Shown piece after piece: positions 46,358-57,241 of a stretch of 64,000 bases of DNA. The notes under the pieces are model-generated. The model worked only from the letters and a program-made list of their open reading frames with translations, was not told where the DNA came from and did no database searches. Origin of the DNA: Gammaproteobacteria bacterium (GTDB lineage Bacteria > Pseudomonadota > Gammaproteobacteria > Pseudomonadales > Balneatricaceae); assembly GCA_030748435.1 (NCBI GenBank), contig JASMLZ010000018.1, positions 1-64,000 of the forward strand, read 5' to 3'. The stretch's first letter is position 1, and each line of letters opens with the position of its first letter. The translations under genes and the position numbers were made by a program.

Positions 46358-46624
46358 ATCGATAACCTATGCTGGGCGAAATGGATCAATAGACCTACTT
46401 CGCATTTACCTATAATTATTGGTTATGCGTTACACCGGATAAGGCAAACCCATAACTTGATAGCGCAGAAAATCTGCGAGGGCGAATTATATAGGAATAG
46501 ATCTAAAAAGAAAACTCCTTTTAAGTGTTTTACCAAGGAGAAGTGGGGCAGCCTATGCCAACCCGGTTTATGCACTAACCGGGCTATTGCCAAGCCGTCG
46601 TCAGGAAGTCGCTCTTTTGCTGTA

Positions 46625-47125
46625 TTAGCTTACACTACTGGGTTTCACCGGGATATCATACTGGGGACGATCTACATTAGCATCTGTTTCACGCAGACCA
46701 TAACGCTCGTCCAAAGTACCATGCTCGGCATCAGGCGTCTTGGGTGCATAGTCCATGGGTGGACGAACCATAACCTGTGGCATCTGCTCAGCCACCACGC
46801 GCTGCTGACTACTTGCGTCAAGCGCCAACAAAGTCTCCACCGCCTCAGGGTCATCACACAATGCCTGTGCCCCCTTACTCAGCTCAGCATGTACTTTGCG
46901 ATAACTGTCAGTCATAGTATTCACCGCGGTGGCTGTGTCAGCAAAATGCAGGGCTACTTTTTCCTTGTATTCTGCCAACTCGGACTGGGCCGCGGCCAAC
47001 TGCTCAGTGAGTTGGTTTTGCACCGTCATATCAGAATTATTATTGCGACCAATGACAAAACCAATGGCCAAACCCAGCAACAGGATTACCACCCAAAAAA
47101 ACCAGTCGTTGCCTAATAATTCCAC
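46625..47125 (-). CDS. zapG: ZapG/YhcB family division-associated membrane protein (DUF1043)
   Basis: A 166-residue protein with one N-terminal transmembrane helix (about 8-26) and a charged cytoplasmic coiled coil (about 35-75), matching the YhcB/DUF1043 layout. In E. coli YhcB/ZapG interacts with the divisome and elongasome. The C-terminal 60 residues are low in order and rich in Pro/Asp. It is divergent from zapE, 250 bp away, as in E. coli. Function in this organism is inferred. Confidence 0.85.
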   Translation of the reverse strand: MELLGNDWFFWVVILLLGLAIGFVIGRNNNSDMTVQNQLTEQLAAAQSELAEYKEKVALHFADTATAVNTMTDSYRKVHAELSKGAQALCDDPEAVETLLALDASSQQRVVAEQMPQVMVRPPMDYAPKTPDAEHGTLDERYGLRETDANVDRPQYDIPVKPSSVS

Positions 47126-47151
47126 ACTTGTCTCCTAACAGCTTGCCGATA

Positions 47152-47179
47152 TTGACACCCTACCCCAAGATAGGGTCAA
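47152..47179. promoter_or_regulatory. Inverted repeat upstream of zapG
   Basis: TTGAC(A)CCCTA at 47152-47162 is followed by TAGGGTCAA at 47171-47179, a 9-bp dyad with one bulge. A related half (TAGAGTCAA) appears about 55 bp further along at 47231-47239. An operator or RNA hairpin is possible; the binding protein is unknown. Confidence 0.35.
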
Positions 47180-47375
47180 TAAGGTCTTATTGTAATGAAA
47201 AAAAACAATTAAACCAGCGCCTACACCCAGATAGAGTCAACTAAATCACCTACTTGTGCATATTTTTTATTTATATCCACCATGGGCCACCAACAAGATC
47301 ATGAAAATGACCCTGACAAGTGCTAAAATGCCTGCCTCCATTTAGCACACCCAGGTAATCCGACTGAGGCACACC

Positions 47376-48470
47376 ATGGACACGCCACTTTCCCGCTATC
47401 AGGCCGATCAGGCCCGTGCAGAATTCAGTGCAGACGCTGCTCAAATGGAAGCCATCGGTCATTTGCAACGGCTATTTGACGAATTGCAAAGCCCCAGTGC
47501 CAAAGCATCAAGTTTAAAACGCCTGTTTGGGCGCAGTTCAAACAGCACCCCCAAGGGCTTGTATTTCTGGGGCGGCGTGGGTCGCGGAAAAACTTACCTG
47601 ATGGATATCTTTTTTGAGTGCTTGCCAAACAAACACAAGCAGCGCACACACTTTCACCGTTTTATGCGCGACGTGCACCGACGACTTGAAGGCTATCAGG
47701 GCGAGCGCAACCCCTTACAGAAGGTGGCAGCCGATCTGGCTGCTAAGGCCAAGATTATTTGCTTTGACGAATTCTTTGTCACAGATATTACCGACGCCAT
47801 GATTTTAGGTGGGTTAATTGAAGCACTAATGGCACATCAGGTCATTTTAGTGGCTACTTCCAATATCGAACCTGCCAGACTGTATGAAAATGGCCTGCAA
47901 AGACAACGCTTTATGCCTGCTATTGCTTTATTACAACAACATACCGTTATTGTGAACGTGGACGGTGGCACTGATTACCGTTTACGCAACCTGCAACAGG
48001 CTGAATTATATCACTGCCCACTGGATGCAGATGCAGATATCAGCCTAGAAAAAAGCTTCTGCGCACTGGCACCGGTAACTGACGAATGCCAAATTGATGG
48101 TTATATGGAAATCAACAGACGCCTGTTTCACTTCCGCAAACAATGTGAAGACGTGATCTGGTTTGACTTTGCCGAACTGTGCAACAAGCCCCGTTCACAA
48201 AATGACTATCTGGAAATCGCCTGTGAATACCACGCCCTGCTATTAAGCAATGTGCCACAAATGAGCCGTCATACAGACGATCAGGCCCGCCGCTTTGTTA
48301 ATCTGGTGGATGTCTGTTACGACGCCAATGTGAAGCTGATTATATCAGCTGCAGTAGACTTGCTGGATTTATATGCCGGTGGCGGGCTGGACTTTGTTTT
48401 TCAACGCACCCTCAGCAGACTGCAAGAAATGCAGTCGGTCGAGTACCTTGCCAAAGGCCATATTGCCTAG
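47376..48470 (+). CDS. zapE: Cell division ATPase ZapE (AFG1-like)
   Basis: A 364-residue P-loop ATPase. Walker A GGVGRGKT lies at 66-73, Walker B IICFDEFFVTDITDA follows (about 128-142), and a sensor-like ATSNIEPARLYENGLQR segment comes after it. ZapE binds FtsZ and destabilises polymers under stress or low oxygen. Length is near E. coli ZapE (375). It is followed by a weak hairpin (48485-48506) and the convergent Nif3-like gene. Confidence 0.95.
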   Translation: MDTPLSRYQADQARAEFSADAAQMEAIGHLQRLFDELQSPSAKASSLKRLFGRSSNSTPKGLYFWGGVGRGKTYLMDIFFECLPNKHKQRTHFHRFMRDVHRRLEGYQGERNPLQKVAADLAAKAKIICFDEFFVTDITDAMILGGLIEALMAHQVILVATSNIEPARLYENGLQRQRFMPAIALLQQHTVIVNVDGGTDYRLRNLQQAELYHCPLDADADISLEKSFCALAPVTDECQIDGYMEINRRLFHFRKQCEDVIWFDFAELCNKPRSQNDYLEIACEYHALLLSNVPQMSRHTDDQARRFVNLVDVCYDANVKLIISAAVDLLDLYAGGGLDFVFQRTLSRLQEMQSVEYLAKGHIA

Positions 48471-48484
48471 CAAGAGACCGCTGC

Positions 48485-48506
48485 ACTAGGTTCACAATGA
48501 CCTAGT
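48485..48506. terminator. Possible bidirectional terminator between zapE and the Nif3-like gene
   Basis: A 7-bp perfect stem (ACTAGGT at 48485-48491, complement at 48500-48506, 8-nt loop) between convergent genes. The T-tract is poor, so termination is only suggested. Confidence 0.35.
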
Positions 48507-48527
48507 TATAAGTTGTTCAATCCCTCC

Positions 48528-49289
48528 TTAAGCAGGATTATCGACATCAATAAACTCACAATCCAAGCCCATTTCAGCCCGCAAATGCTGAGCCAGGGCC
48601 TGCACTCCTCCACGCTCTGTAGCATGGTGGCCAGCAGCAAAATAATGTATACCATTTTCTCTGGCGCTATGCACCGTCGCTTCAGATATTTCACCGGAAA
48701 CATAAGCATCCAGCCCTAACTCAATAGCCTTATCAATATAACCTTGAGCACCGCCTGTACACCAACCAATGCGCCGAATTGGTCGCTGATCAGGCGCTAT
48801 ATGCAGAATCTTGCGTCCCAAACACTGCTCCAGTGACAAGGCCACCTGCTCAGCACTTTGCTCAATCGATAACTCACCCCACAAACCAAGGCCTGTGGGC
48901 CCCTCACCCGTTAAGTAGCCAGCTACCGGCCAGCCCATAAGCTGCCCTAATTGCGAATTATTACCCAGTTGCGGATGACAATCCAACGGCAAGTGAAAAG
49001 CCCACAAATTAATATCATTAAGCAACAAACTTTTGATACGCCGCTGTTTCATGCCAACAATGGCGGCTGCCTCGTTGCGCCAAAAGTAACCATGATGCAC
49101 AATAATAGCCTGCGCCTGCAACGCAATAGCCTTGTCTACTAAGGCCTGACTTGCCGTCACACCCAGCACGATTTTACTTATATTAACAGCTCCTTCAACT
49201 TGTAAACCATTACAGCAATAGTCGTTAAACAATGACACCTGCAGCAGCTTAGCAAGGTGTTCATCAAGCCCGGAGCGTAAAATAGTCAT
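48528..49289 (-). CDS. Nif3-like dinuclear metal-centre protein (YbgI family)
   Basis: A 253-residue protein of the Nif3/YbgI/DUF34 family from the ATG at 49289; a TTG four codons upstream is the alternative. Metal-binding residues are in AIIVHHGYFWR (about 60-70) and the C-terminal YFAAGHHATERGGV. These toroidal hexamers bind two metal ions; proposed roles include GTP cyclohydrolase-like and DNA- or cofactor-damage-related activity, none certain. In many gammaproteobacteria the family gene lies near stress-response loci, here next to the DegS-like protease. Confidence 0.88.
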   Translation of the reverse strand: MTILRSGLDEHLAKLLQVSLFNDYCCNGLQVEGAVNISKIVLGVTASQALVDKAIALQAQAIIVHHGYFWRNEAAAIVGMKQRRIKSLLLNDINLWAFHLPLDCHPQLGNNSQLGQLMGWPVAGYLTGEGPTGLGLWGELSIEQSAEQVALSLEQCLGRKILHIAPDQRPIRRIGWCTGGAQGYIDKAIELGLDAYVSGEISEATVHSARENGIHYFAAGHHATERGGVQALAQHLRAEMGLDCEFIDVDNPA

Positions 49290-49420
49290 AAATAATTCCA
49301 AATAATAGCAGTATAACGCAGTAACAAAGTAGCAATAGGCCGGTAAAATTTTGCCAAGCCAGTGACGAAAGTTTAAACTAATAACCAGCTAACACCAACT
49401 ATCAGGCAGACTTCAGGCCC

Positions 49421-50560
49421 ATGTCCAAAACCGCTAAGTATCTTGGCTTTTTTATTCTTCTCGGCGCAGGCACAGGGCTAGCCTTGGGCTGGGCTGGACT
49501 GGGACAAATAACACGTTGGTTTGAGGGTTTCACCTCGCCTATAACCTATAGCCCATCCCAAACTTCTGCCGGCTATGCCGATACAGTGGCAAAGATACTG
49601 CCCTCGGTAGTCAGGATTTATGGCATCCGTATCGACCAAGATGCCAACCCCAAGCTATTGCAAGACCCCCATTACCAACAGTTTACCGTCGGTCAGCCCA
49701 TCACTGAACAGGTTGCGGGGATTAGCTTCGGTTCTGGCGTCATAATTAGCCAGACTGGTCATATACTGACCAACCACCATATTATTGCCCATGCCGATCG
49801 AATTGAAGCTGACCTTTATGATGGCCGTAAAGCGCAAGCAACCATCATCGGCATCGATCCGGCTACAGATTTGGCGTTACTACAGATAGATCTACCCGCT
49901 TTGCAGCCAGCCTTAATCCCCGCACAAATAAATAGCCGCCCGGGCGATATTGTTTTGGCCATTGGCAACCCCCACGGTCTGGGTACCTCAGTCTCCATGG
50001 GTATTATTAGTGCCATGGAGCGTAATCAGTTAGGCTTAAATACTTACGAAAATTTTATCCAAGTGGATGCCCCTATCAATCAGGGCAACTCAGGTGGCGC
50101 GCTGATTAATACTGCAGGACAGTTAATTGGCATTAATTCAGCACATTATTATAATACCAGCACCAGTACTCGCAGCCAGGGTTTGGGTCTGGCTATTCCT
50201 ATCAGCACAGCCAAACAGATAGTAAACAGTATAATACGCGATGGTAAGGTTATTCGCGGCTGGCTTGGTGTTACCAGTGAGCTAATAAGCCAACAGGCAG
50301 CAGGCGCACTACAACAATATGGCCAAGACGAAAAAATTCTTATTACTGGTGTCTATATTGGCAGCCCAGCCCATAAAGCAGGCCTGCAGCAAGGTGACAT
50401 TATCACTCAATTTGATGGCCAAAGCGCTGACAATGCCCGGGCAGCGCTCGACTATATAGCTGATCTAAAACCCGGCTCAAAGCTCAGCATAACCTATCAG
50501 CGCAAGGGTCAGGAAGCCACCACTACTGCTACCATTGGCGTTCGTCCCCCAAGTCAATAA
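49421..50560 (+). CDS. degS: DegS/AlgW-type periplasmic serine protease
   Basis: A 379-residue S1C protease. One N-terminal membrane anchor (about 5-27) is followed by the trypsin-like domain with catalytic triad His120 (TNHHII), Asp150 (DPATDLALL) and Ser224 (QGNSGGAL), and one C-terminal PDZ domain (about 275-370). A single PDZ plus an uncleaved anchor identifies the DegS/AlgW type, which senses misfolded outer-membrane proteins and starts cleavage of RseA/MucA to release sigma-E. The location before hisD-hisG corresponds to algW in Pseudomonas. The anti-sigma partner is not in this window. Confidence 0.93.
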   Translation: MSKTAKYLGFFILLGAGTGLALGWAGLGQITRWFEGFTSPITYSPSQTSAGYADTVAKILPSVVRIYGIRIDQDANPKLLQDPHYQQFTVGQPITEQVAGISFGSGVIISQTGHILTNHHIIAHADRIEADLYDGRKAQATIIGIDPATDLALLQIDLPALQPALIPAQINSRPGDIVLAIGNPHGLGTSVSMGIISAMERNQLGLNTYENFIQVDAPINQGNSGGALINTAGQLIGINSAHYYNTSTSTRSQGLGLAIPISTAKQIVNSIIRDGKVIRGWLGVTSELISQQAAGALQQYGQDEKILITGVYIGSPAHKAGLQQGDIITQFDGQSADNARAALDYIADLKPGSKLSITYQRKGQEATTTATIGVRPPSQ

Positions 50561-50571
50561 GTAAGATAATA

Positions 50572-51294
50572 ATGAAGCACAAAGACACGCTTTTTGCCAC
50601 ACCCATGGAAACCAGCCCCTTTGAGTTTAACGCTCAGGTGGCAGATGTATTTGACAATATGATCCAACGCTCTGTGCCCGGTTATCATTTTCTATTGGAC
50701 GTCATAGCAGTACTGGCACAACGCTATGGTGCGAAAGACAGCCAGTGTTATGACCTGGGCTGTTCACTGGGCACCACCAGTTTGCGCCTGCGACAAAATT
50801 TACCCGCCAGCTGTCATGTTATTGGGGTCGATAATTCTGCCGCCATGGTGAGTCGCTGCAAGCATAATATGGCTCGCGACCATAGTCAGGCCAGTTATGA
50901 GATTTGCCAACAAAATATACAGGATACCCGCATCAACAATGCATCAATAGTGATTCTGAATTTCACTCTACAGTTTATTGATGATCAGGAACGACAAACT
51001 ATTCTTGACAACATTTATGCAGGTATGAATCCGGGGGGAGTACTGCTACTGGCTGAAAAGGTGTGTTTTGATGCCTCTGAACAACAGCAACTGCAAACTA
51101 CTTTATACCATGATTTTAAGCGCTTGCAGGGCTATAGTGATCTGGAAGTTGCCCAAAAGCGGGCCGCTTTGGAAAATGTGCTTGTACCCAATACACTGCA
51201 ACAACACCGCCAACGTCTGCACACAGCCGGTTTTAAGCAAACCGAAGTGTGTATGCAATGTTTTAACTTTGCTGCCTTGCTGGCCTTTAAGTAA
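50572..51294 (+). CDS. cmoA: Carboxy-S-adenosyl-L-methionine synthase
   Basis: A 240-residue methyltransferase-fold enzyme that makes carboxy-SAM from SAM and prephenate, for wobble uridine (cmo5U34) modification in tRNA. CYDLGCSLGTTSLRLRQ (about 59-75) is motif I, and VIGVDNSAAMVSRC follows. It starts 11 nt after the protease gene and is followed by its pathway partner cmoB after 20 nt. Length fits E. coli CmoA (247). Confidence 0.96.
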   Translation: MKHKDTLFATPMETSPFEFNAQVADVFDNMIQRSVPGYHFLLDVIAVLAQRYGAKDSQCYDLGCSLGTTSLRLRQNLPASCHVIGVDNSAAMVSRCKHNMARDHSQASYEICQQNIQDTRINNASIVILNFTLQFIDDQERQTILDNIYAGMNPGGVLLLAEKVCFDASEQQQLQTTLYHDFKRLQGYSDLEVAQKRAALENVLVPNTLQQHRQRLHTAGFKQTEVCMQCFNFAALLAFK

Positions 51295-51314
51295 TTCCAC
51301 CTACACGCAATACC

Positions 51315-52283
51315 ATGACTATTTTATTTGATGCTTTTTTTGCAGCAACGACTGATTCCGAATTAGCCGACTTTCACCCACAGTTACGGGCCGCTTTACA
51401 ACAGCATTACTATGCTAAACCACACGGCCGCAGCGCTGAATGGGATCAGGCTCTGGCCTCTCTGCCACAAGCCAAGCTCACTGATGTCGATCTATCACAG
51501 GAGCGGATCACACTGCCTCTGCCTGACGACTGGCAACTAGACCAAAGCCAACTACGAGACACCTTGATGACCTTTAAACCATGGCGTAAAGGTCCATGGC
51601 ACTATCTTGGCATCGATATTGATACGGAATGGCGCTCTGATTGGAAATGGCAACGTATCTTTCCTCACTGCAGCGATCTGACCGGACGTAAAGTGTTGGA
51701 TATTGGCACTGGCAATGGCTATTTTCTGTATCGCATGCTGGGTGCTGGCGCCAAACTGGCTATTGGTATTGACCCAACCCGCATCTTTTTATATCAGTTT
51801 CATAGTGCCCAACGCCTATTACCTGACAATGGTGCGCACCTGCTGCCTCTGCGCAGTGAACATCTGCCTGCTTTTGGATGTTTTGACACGGTGTTTTGCC
51901 TCGGCGTACTTTACCATCGTCGTTCACCTATTGATCATCTGCAGGAGTTGATGAGTTATTTGCGTCCGGGAGGTGAATTGGTGTTGGAGACCTTAGTGGT
52001 ACCGGGCGATAAGTACACCATACTGGTACCAGAAGATCGTTATGCCAAAATGGCCAATGTCTGGTTTTTACCCAGTACAGCTGCACTGGAAAATTTATTA
52101 CACCGCGTTGGTTTTAAAGCCGTACGGACAGTAGATGTCAACCAAACCAGCTTGCAGGAACAGCAAAGCACGCCATGGATGACCTTCCACTCCCTGGAAC
52201 AATTTCTTGACCCTGCCAATCCGGACCTTACCATAGAGGGCTATCCAGCACCCTTGCGGGCCACATTAATAGCCACTAAATAA
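51315..52283 (+). CDS. cmoB: tRNA uridine-5-carboxymethyltransferase
   Basis: A 322-residue enzyme, close to E. coli CmoB (323), transferring the carboxymethyl group of carboxy-SAM to 5-hydroxyuridine 34. Substrate-entry motif KPWRKGPWHYLGIDIDTEWRS split at about 90-110; SAM-fold motif VLDIGTGNGYFLYRML; GIDPTRIFLYQF; and the CLGVLYHRRSPIDHL segment all match the family. It ends the plus-strand run; a REP-like element follows and hisD is convergent. Confidence 0.97.
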   Translation: MTILFDAFFAATTDSELADFHPQLRAALQQHYYAKPHGRSAEWDQALASLPQAKLTDVDLSQERITLPLPDDWQLDQSQLRDTLMTFKPWRKGPWHYLGIDIDTEWRSDWKWQRIFPHCSDLTGRKVLDIGTGNGYFLYRMLGAGAKLAIGIDPTRIFLYQFHSAQRLLPDNGAHLLPLRSEHLPAFGCFDTVFCLGVLYHRRSPIDHLQELMSYLRPGGELVLETLVVPGDKYTILVPEDRYAKMANVWFLPSTAALENLLHRVGFKAVRTVDVNQTSLQEQQSTPWMTFHSLEQFLDPANPDLTIEGYPAPLRATLIATK

Positions 52284-52360
52284 CCCTGTGGTTATTGGCT
52301 GGCAAGGTTTGCCTAAATATCGGGTTTAAGCCAGTTATTGCACAGGTTTTAACCCTGAAT

Positions 52361-52464
52361 GTAGGTCGGGTTTTAACCCGACAATGTCGGACTTGTCGGA
52401 CTAATACCCAAAGCATTCGCTACGCTCACGGGGCACGCTGAGTCCGATCTACAGTCCGATCTAC
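52361..52464 (-). repeat. REP-like dispersed repeat, copy B
   Basis: Inverted relative to the copy at 36295-36378. The shared 48-bp core is 52398-52445 (2 differences), and its dyad GTCGGGTT-TT-AACCCGAC is at 52365-52382. A second short dyad-like unit (GTCCGATCTAC repeated at 52442-52452 and 52454-52464) borders it. It lies between the convergent ends of cmoB and hisD, a typical REP location. Confidence 0.75.
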
Positions 52465-52478
52465 AAGTCAGTCTTCTG

Positions 52479-53789
52479 CTAGTCTTCTAAAATACGATAC
52501 TCGGCGGAACGCGCATGGGCATCCAGACCTTCGCCTCGGGCCAGCACAGCCGCCACTTTACCCATTTCACTGGCCCCTGCCGGGGAGAACATAAGTAAAG
52601 AAGAACGCTTCTGGAAATCATACACACCAAGAGGCGAAGAGAAACGTGCCGTGCCAGACGTAGGCAACACATGGTTAGGACCAGCACAATAATCGCCCAA
52701 CACTTCAGCCGTATGACGTCCCATAAAAATGGCTCCAGCATGACGAATCTTCGGCAATAAAGCTTCTGGGTCAGCAACCGATAGTTCCAGATGTTCCGGC
52801 GCGATACGATTAGCTATGGCAATGGCTTGATCCATATTAGCTACCTTGACCAAAGCACCCCGATTCTGCAAAGAAGTCTGAGCAATTTCATCGCGTTCCA
52901 AGCTCGGCAACAAGCGCTTTAGACTAGCTTCCACCTGATCCAGATAGTCGGCATCATCACACAGTAAGATAGATTGCGCCTGCTCATCGTGCTCAGCCTG
53001 AGAAAACAGATCCATAGCCACCCAATCAGGATTAGTCTGACCGTCACATAGAATTAAAATCTCTGATGGACCAGCAATCATATCAATACCACAGGCCCCA
53101 AATACTGCCCGCTTAGCCGTCGCAACATAAATATTGCCAGGGCCAACAATCTTATCTACCTTGGGCACTAACTGCGTGCCATAGGCCATAGCAGCAATCG
53201 CTTGCGCACCGCCAATAGCAAACACCCGATCCACACCAGCCACTGCTGCCGCTGCCAACACCAGAGGATTAACCTGCCCATTAGGCATAGGCACAGCCAT
53301 CACTACCTCTTCTACCCCAGCTACCTTCGCAGGAATGGCATTCATCAATACCGAAGATGGGTAACTTGCCTTACCGCCTGGCACATAAATACCCACTCGA
53401 TCCATAGGCGTAACCTGCTGTCCCAACAAGGTGCCATCAGCTTCCATATAGCGCCAGGAATCCTGTTTTTGCTTGGTATGGTAAGTGCGAATACGTTCGG
53501 CGGCAACCAATAAGGCATCACGTTGCTCAGAGCCAAGGTCGCTTAGCGCTGCCTGCAGCTTTTCTGTTGACACTTCAAGATTAGCCACACTTTTGAAGTT
53601 AGCCCGATCAAGTTGCTTGGTAAGTTGCAATAAGGCCGTATCACCCTGTTGCTTTACACGTTCAATAATGTCATTGACCGTTTGCTGCACCCGCGGGTCA
53701 GACACACTTTCCCAAGCCAGCAATTTATCCATACGGGAATTAAAATCGATACTGGAGGCATCCAAGCGATTAACTTGCAATGGCATCAT
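52479..53789 (-). CDS. hisD: Histidinol dehydrogenase
   Basis: A 436-residue zinc enzyme performing the last two oxidations to L-histidine with NAD+. Motifs: [20 protein letters not shown] (about 132-151), [17 protein letters not shown], the signature beginning [20 protein letters not shown] (about 235-254), and EHLELSV with the catalytic Glu-His. It abuts the hisG stop. No hisC gene is present beside it. Confidence 0.97.
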   Translation of the reverse strand: MMPLQVNRLDASSIDFNSRMDKLLAWESVSDPRVQQTVNDIIERVKQQGDTALLQLTKQLDRANFKSVANLEVSTEKLQAALSDLGSEQRDALLVAAERIRTYHTKQKQDSWRYMEADGTLLGQQVTPMDRVGIYVPGGKASYPSSVLMNAIPAKVAGVEEVVMAVPMPNGQVNPLVLAAAAVAGVDRVFAIGGAQAIAAMAYGTQLVPKVDKIVGPGNIYVATAKRAVFGACGIDMIAGPSEILILCDGQTNPDWVAMDLFSQAEHDEQAQSILLCDDADYLDQVEASLKRLLPSLERDEIAQTSLQNRGALVKVANMDQAIAIANRIAPEHLELSVADPEALLPKIRHAGAIFMGRHTAEVLGDYCAGPNHVLPTSGTARFSSPLGVYDFQKRSSLLMFSPAGASEMGKVAAVLARGEGLDAHARSAEYRILED

Positions 53790-54434
53790 TTAAGCCCTCT
53801 GATTGGCCATGACAGCCTCGGCTAATAAGGCAACAATCGGGTTAATACGGGCATGCTTGAGTTTCATTGCCGCCTCTCCTACTACCAAACGACTACTGAT
53901 ATCGGCAATTTTTTCTAATGGTTCCAAACCATTGGCGTGCAAAGTATTACCAGTATCGACGATATCGACAATTTGATCAGCCAAACCCAAAATGGGTGCC
54001 AGTTCCATAGCCCCATACAACTTAATAATATCCACCTGCTGGCCCTGCTGTGAATAATACTGCTTGGTCAGGTTCACAAATTTAGACGCCACCCGCAAAC
54101 GCCGGCCCGCCGGGTTGGCACCCACAGGGGCACAAGTCATCAAGCGACACTTGGCAATCTGTAAATCCAAAGGCTCATATAATCCAGCCCCGCCATGCTC
54201 CATAAGTACATCTTTACCGGCCACACCCATATCAGCTGCACCATAGGCAACATAGGTAGGCACATCCGTAGCGCGAATAACCAGCAAACGAACATGCGGC
54301 TGATTGGTTTCAAATACCAGCTTACGGCTGGTATAAATATCCTCAGTGGGCTCAATTCCTGCCGCCGCAAACAGCGGCAAAGTCTCTTTCAAAATACGAC
54401 CCTTGGACAGGGCAATGGTCAAACGATCAGGCAT
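53790..54434 (-). CDS. hisG: ATP phosphoribosyltransferase, short form
   Basis: A 214-residue catalytic subunit for the first step of histidine synthesis. [17 protein letters not shown] starts the protein, and [19 protein letters not shown] (about 157-175) is the PRPP-binding signature. It lacks the roughly 80-residue C-terminal regulatory domain of the long form, so it belongs to the short class that needs the HisZ regulatory subunit; no hisZ is visible in the window. It follows murA by 15 nt, the pseudomonad arrangement. Confidence 0.96.
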   Translation of the reverse strand: MPDRLTIALSKGRILKETLPLFAAAGIEPTEDIYTSRKLVFETNQPHVRLLVIRATDVPTYVAYGAADMGVAGKDVLMEHGGAGLYEPLDLQIAKCRLMTCAPVGANPAGRRLRVASKFVNLTKQYYSQQGQQVDIIKLYGAMELAPILGLADQIVDIVDTGNTLHANGLEPLEKIADISSRLVVGEAAMKLKHARINPIVALLAEAVMANQRA

Positions 54435-54449
54435 GGCCTCTATAAATTC

Positions 54450-55748
<1,299 letters not shown>

Positions 55749-55991
55749 TCAAGCGTTGATTTTTTCCCATTGTTGTGGGGTATAGGCCTTGATGGTCAAA
55801 GCGTGAATTGTGCCATCGGCAATATGCTGGCTCAAACATCCATATACTAGCTGTTGTTTCTTTACCGGCGTGAGCCCTGCAAATATATCGCCCACGACAG
55901 TGACAGCAAAATTACAACCTTCTCCACTAGGATATACCAGCGTACCATCCAGTTGCGTTTCAATTTCTTGCTTTACCTGTGCTACGTCCAT
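55749..55991 (-). CDS. ibaG: BolA-family protein IbaG
   Basis: At 80 residues from the ATG at 55991, a small BolA-like protein. The core VVGDIFAGLTPVKKQQLVYG followed by IHALTIKAYTP matches the BolA fold with the invariant helix-turn region. IbaG partners with monothiol glutaredoxin in iron-sulfur handling and responds to acid. It sits between mla genes and murA, as in E. coli. A longer start at 56048 adds residues not seen in the family. Confidence 0.93.
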   Translation of the reverse strand: MDVAQVKQEIETQLDGTLVYPSGEGCNFAVTVVGDIFAGLTPVKKQQLVYGCLSQHIADGTIHALTIKAYTPQQWEKINA

Positions 55992-56163
55992 AAATTCGCT
56001 CTTTATTAATTGCCCCATGGGTGCATGGGTGATGTGATACCAGCTCACCTAACCAGGATTATGGTTCAGATTGCCATAACGCCCGCCAAAAAAAGAGGAA
56101 TTGTAGCAAATTAATGCTATTTTCGACTAGTCAAACCAACATCTACGGCACGACTTTTTAGTG

Positions 56164-56778
56164 TTAGTAGGCTTTAGCGTTCCAATTGGCAATAACGACA
56201 TCCATATTATTGTCATTGCTCCTCATGGCTGTGGCAAATTGATTACGAAATGCCAGCCCCAAATTGACACCATCCAGAACCACATTGGTCACTTTCCAGT
56301 TTCCGCTTTTGGCCGACATGGTATAGTGAATGTCATAAACGCTGCTACCTGCGTAGACTTTTACCCACACCTTTTCACGCCCTGTACGGCCATCTGCACC
56401 AGGATTTTTCTGCACACGATAGGAATCTATGGCAAAGGTCACCACGGCATTGGTATAAGCCTGCACCAGAGAGTCGCGAAAAACACCCACAAAGGTCTCA
56501 AATTGCTCAGGCTGGGCACGACGATAATATTTGGCCATAACCCCTTTGGCAATAGTGCGAAAATCCACTACCGGCGCCAGCACACCATCAATAGCAGGGC
56601 TTATCTCTGACACAGTCTGCTGGTTGGATACAGCCAACACCGACAACATGGCATCTGTGGTTTCGCCTACTACCTTACTGGCGTCTTGCCATTCATCAGC
56701 ATGGGCCATTAGGCTCGTACCTTGCAGCCCAAGATACACCACCATCAACCACCAACGCCATACACCCAGATTAACCAT
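56164..56778 (-). CDS. mlaC: Phospholipid-binding periplasmic protein MlaC
   Basis: At 204 residues from the ATG at 56778 (GGAGG 8 nt upstream). A signal peptide ends after about residue 27 (LMAHADEW). The MlaC core follows, with FRTIAKGVMAKYYRRAQPEQFETF split around 70-95 and the C-terminal GKWKVTNVVLDGVNLGLAFRNQF-like segment (here SGNWKVTNVVLDGVNLG). It ferries phospholipids between the outer-membrane MlaA complex and inner-membrane MlaFED. It lies 4 nt after mlaD; mlaB does not follow. Confidence 0.95.
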   Translation of the reverse strand: MVNLGVWRWWLMVVYLGLQGTSLMAHADEWQDASKVVGETTDAMLSVLAVSNQQTVSEISPAIDGVLAPVVDFRTIAKGVMAKYYRRAQPEQFETFVGVFRDSLVQAYTNAVVTFAIDSYRVQKNPGADGRTGREKVWVKVYAGSSVYDIHYTMSAKSGNWKVTNVVLDGVNLGLAFRNQFATAMRSNDNNMDVVIANWNAKAY

Positions 56779-56782
56779 TATG

Positions 56783-57241
56783 CTAGCCTCCACCCAAATT
56801 CAATAAAACCTGTCCAACCAGTTCCTCGATCACCAAAGCTGATTGCGTGTCTTCAATAATAGCACCATCGTTCAGGGTTTCTTCATCCGCACCGATACTC
56901 AAGCCTATATATTTCTCCCCCAGCAGACCTGCGGTCAGAATACTGGCACTGGTATCAAGGGATAAATAATCCACCTGACTATCAATCGCCATATCTACCT
57001 TTGCCATCAGGGTCTGCTGGTCGATACTCACTGCTGTCACCTCACCTATGGTGACGCCTGACAAGGTCACTCGAGCTCTGGGCGACAAACCGGCAGCATT
57101 GTCAAACAAGGCCGACACCTGATACTGGCTCGCGCTACTACCAAGATGACTGCCACTCACTTGCAGAGCCAGGGCCAGTAAAGCCGCCACCCCGACAACC
57201 ACCAAACCGCCAACACTCACCTCCAGCCATTTTTTCGCCAT
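56783..57241 (-). CDS. mlaD: Phospholipid transport MCE protein MlaD
   Basis: A 152-residue protein with one N-terminal transmembrane helix (about 8-28) and a single MCE domain (about 38-115) whose pattern ALFDNAAGLSPRARVTLSGV and LLGEKYIGLSIG are typical. Hexameric MlaD rings sit on the periplasmic face of MlaE. One-base overlap with mlaE. Confidence 0.96.
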   Translation of the reverse strand: MAKKWLEVSVGGLVVVGVAALLALALQVSGSHLGSSASQYQVSALFDNAAGLSPRARVTLSGVTIGEVTAVSIDQQTLMAKVDMAIDSQVDYLSLDTSASILTAGLLGEKYIGLSIGADEETLNDGAIIEDTQSALVIEELVGQVLLNLGGG

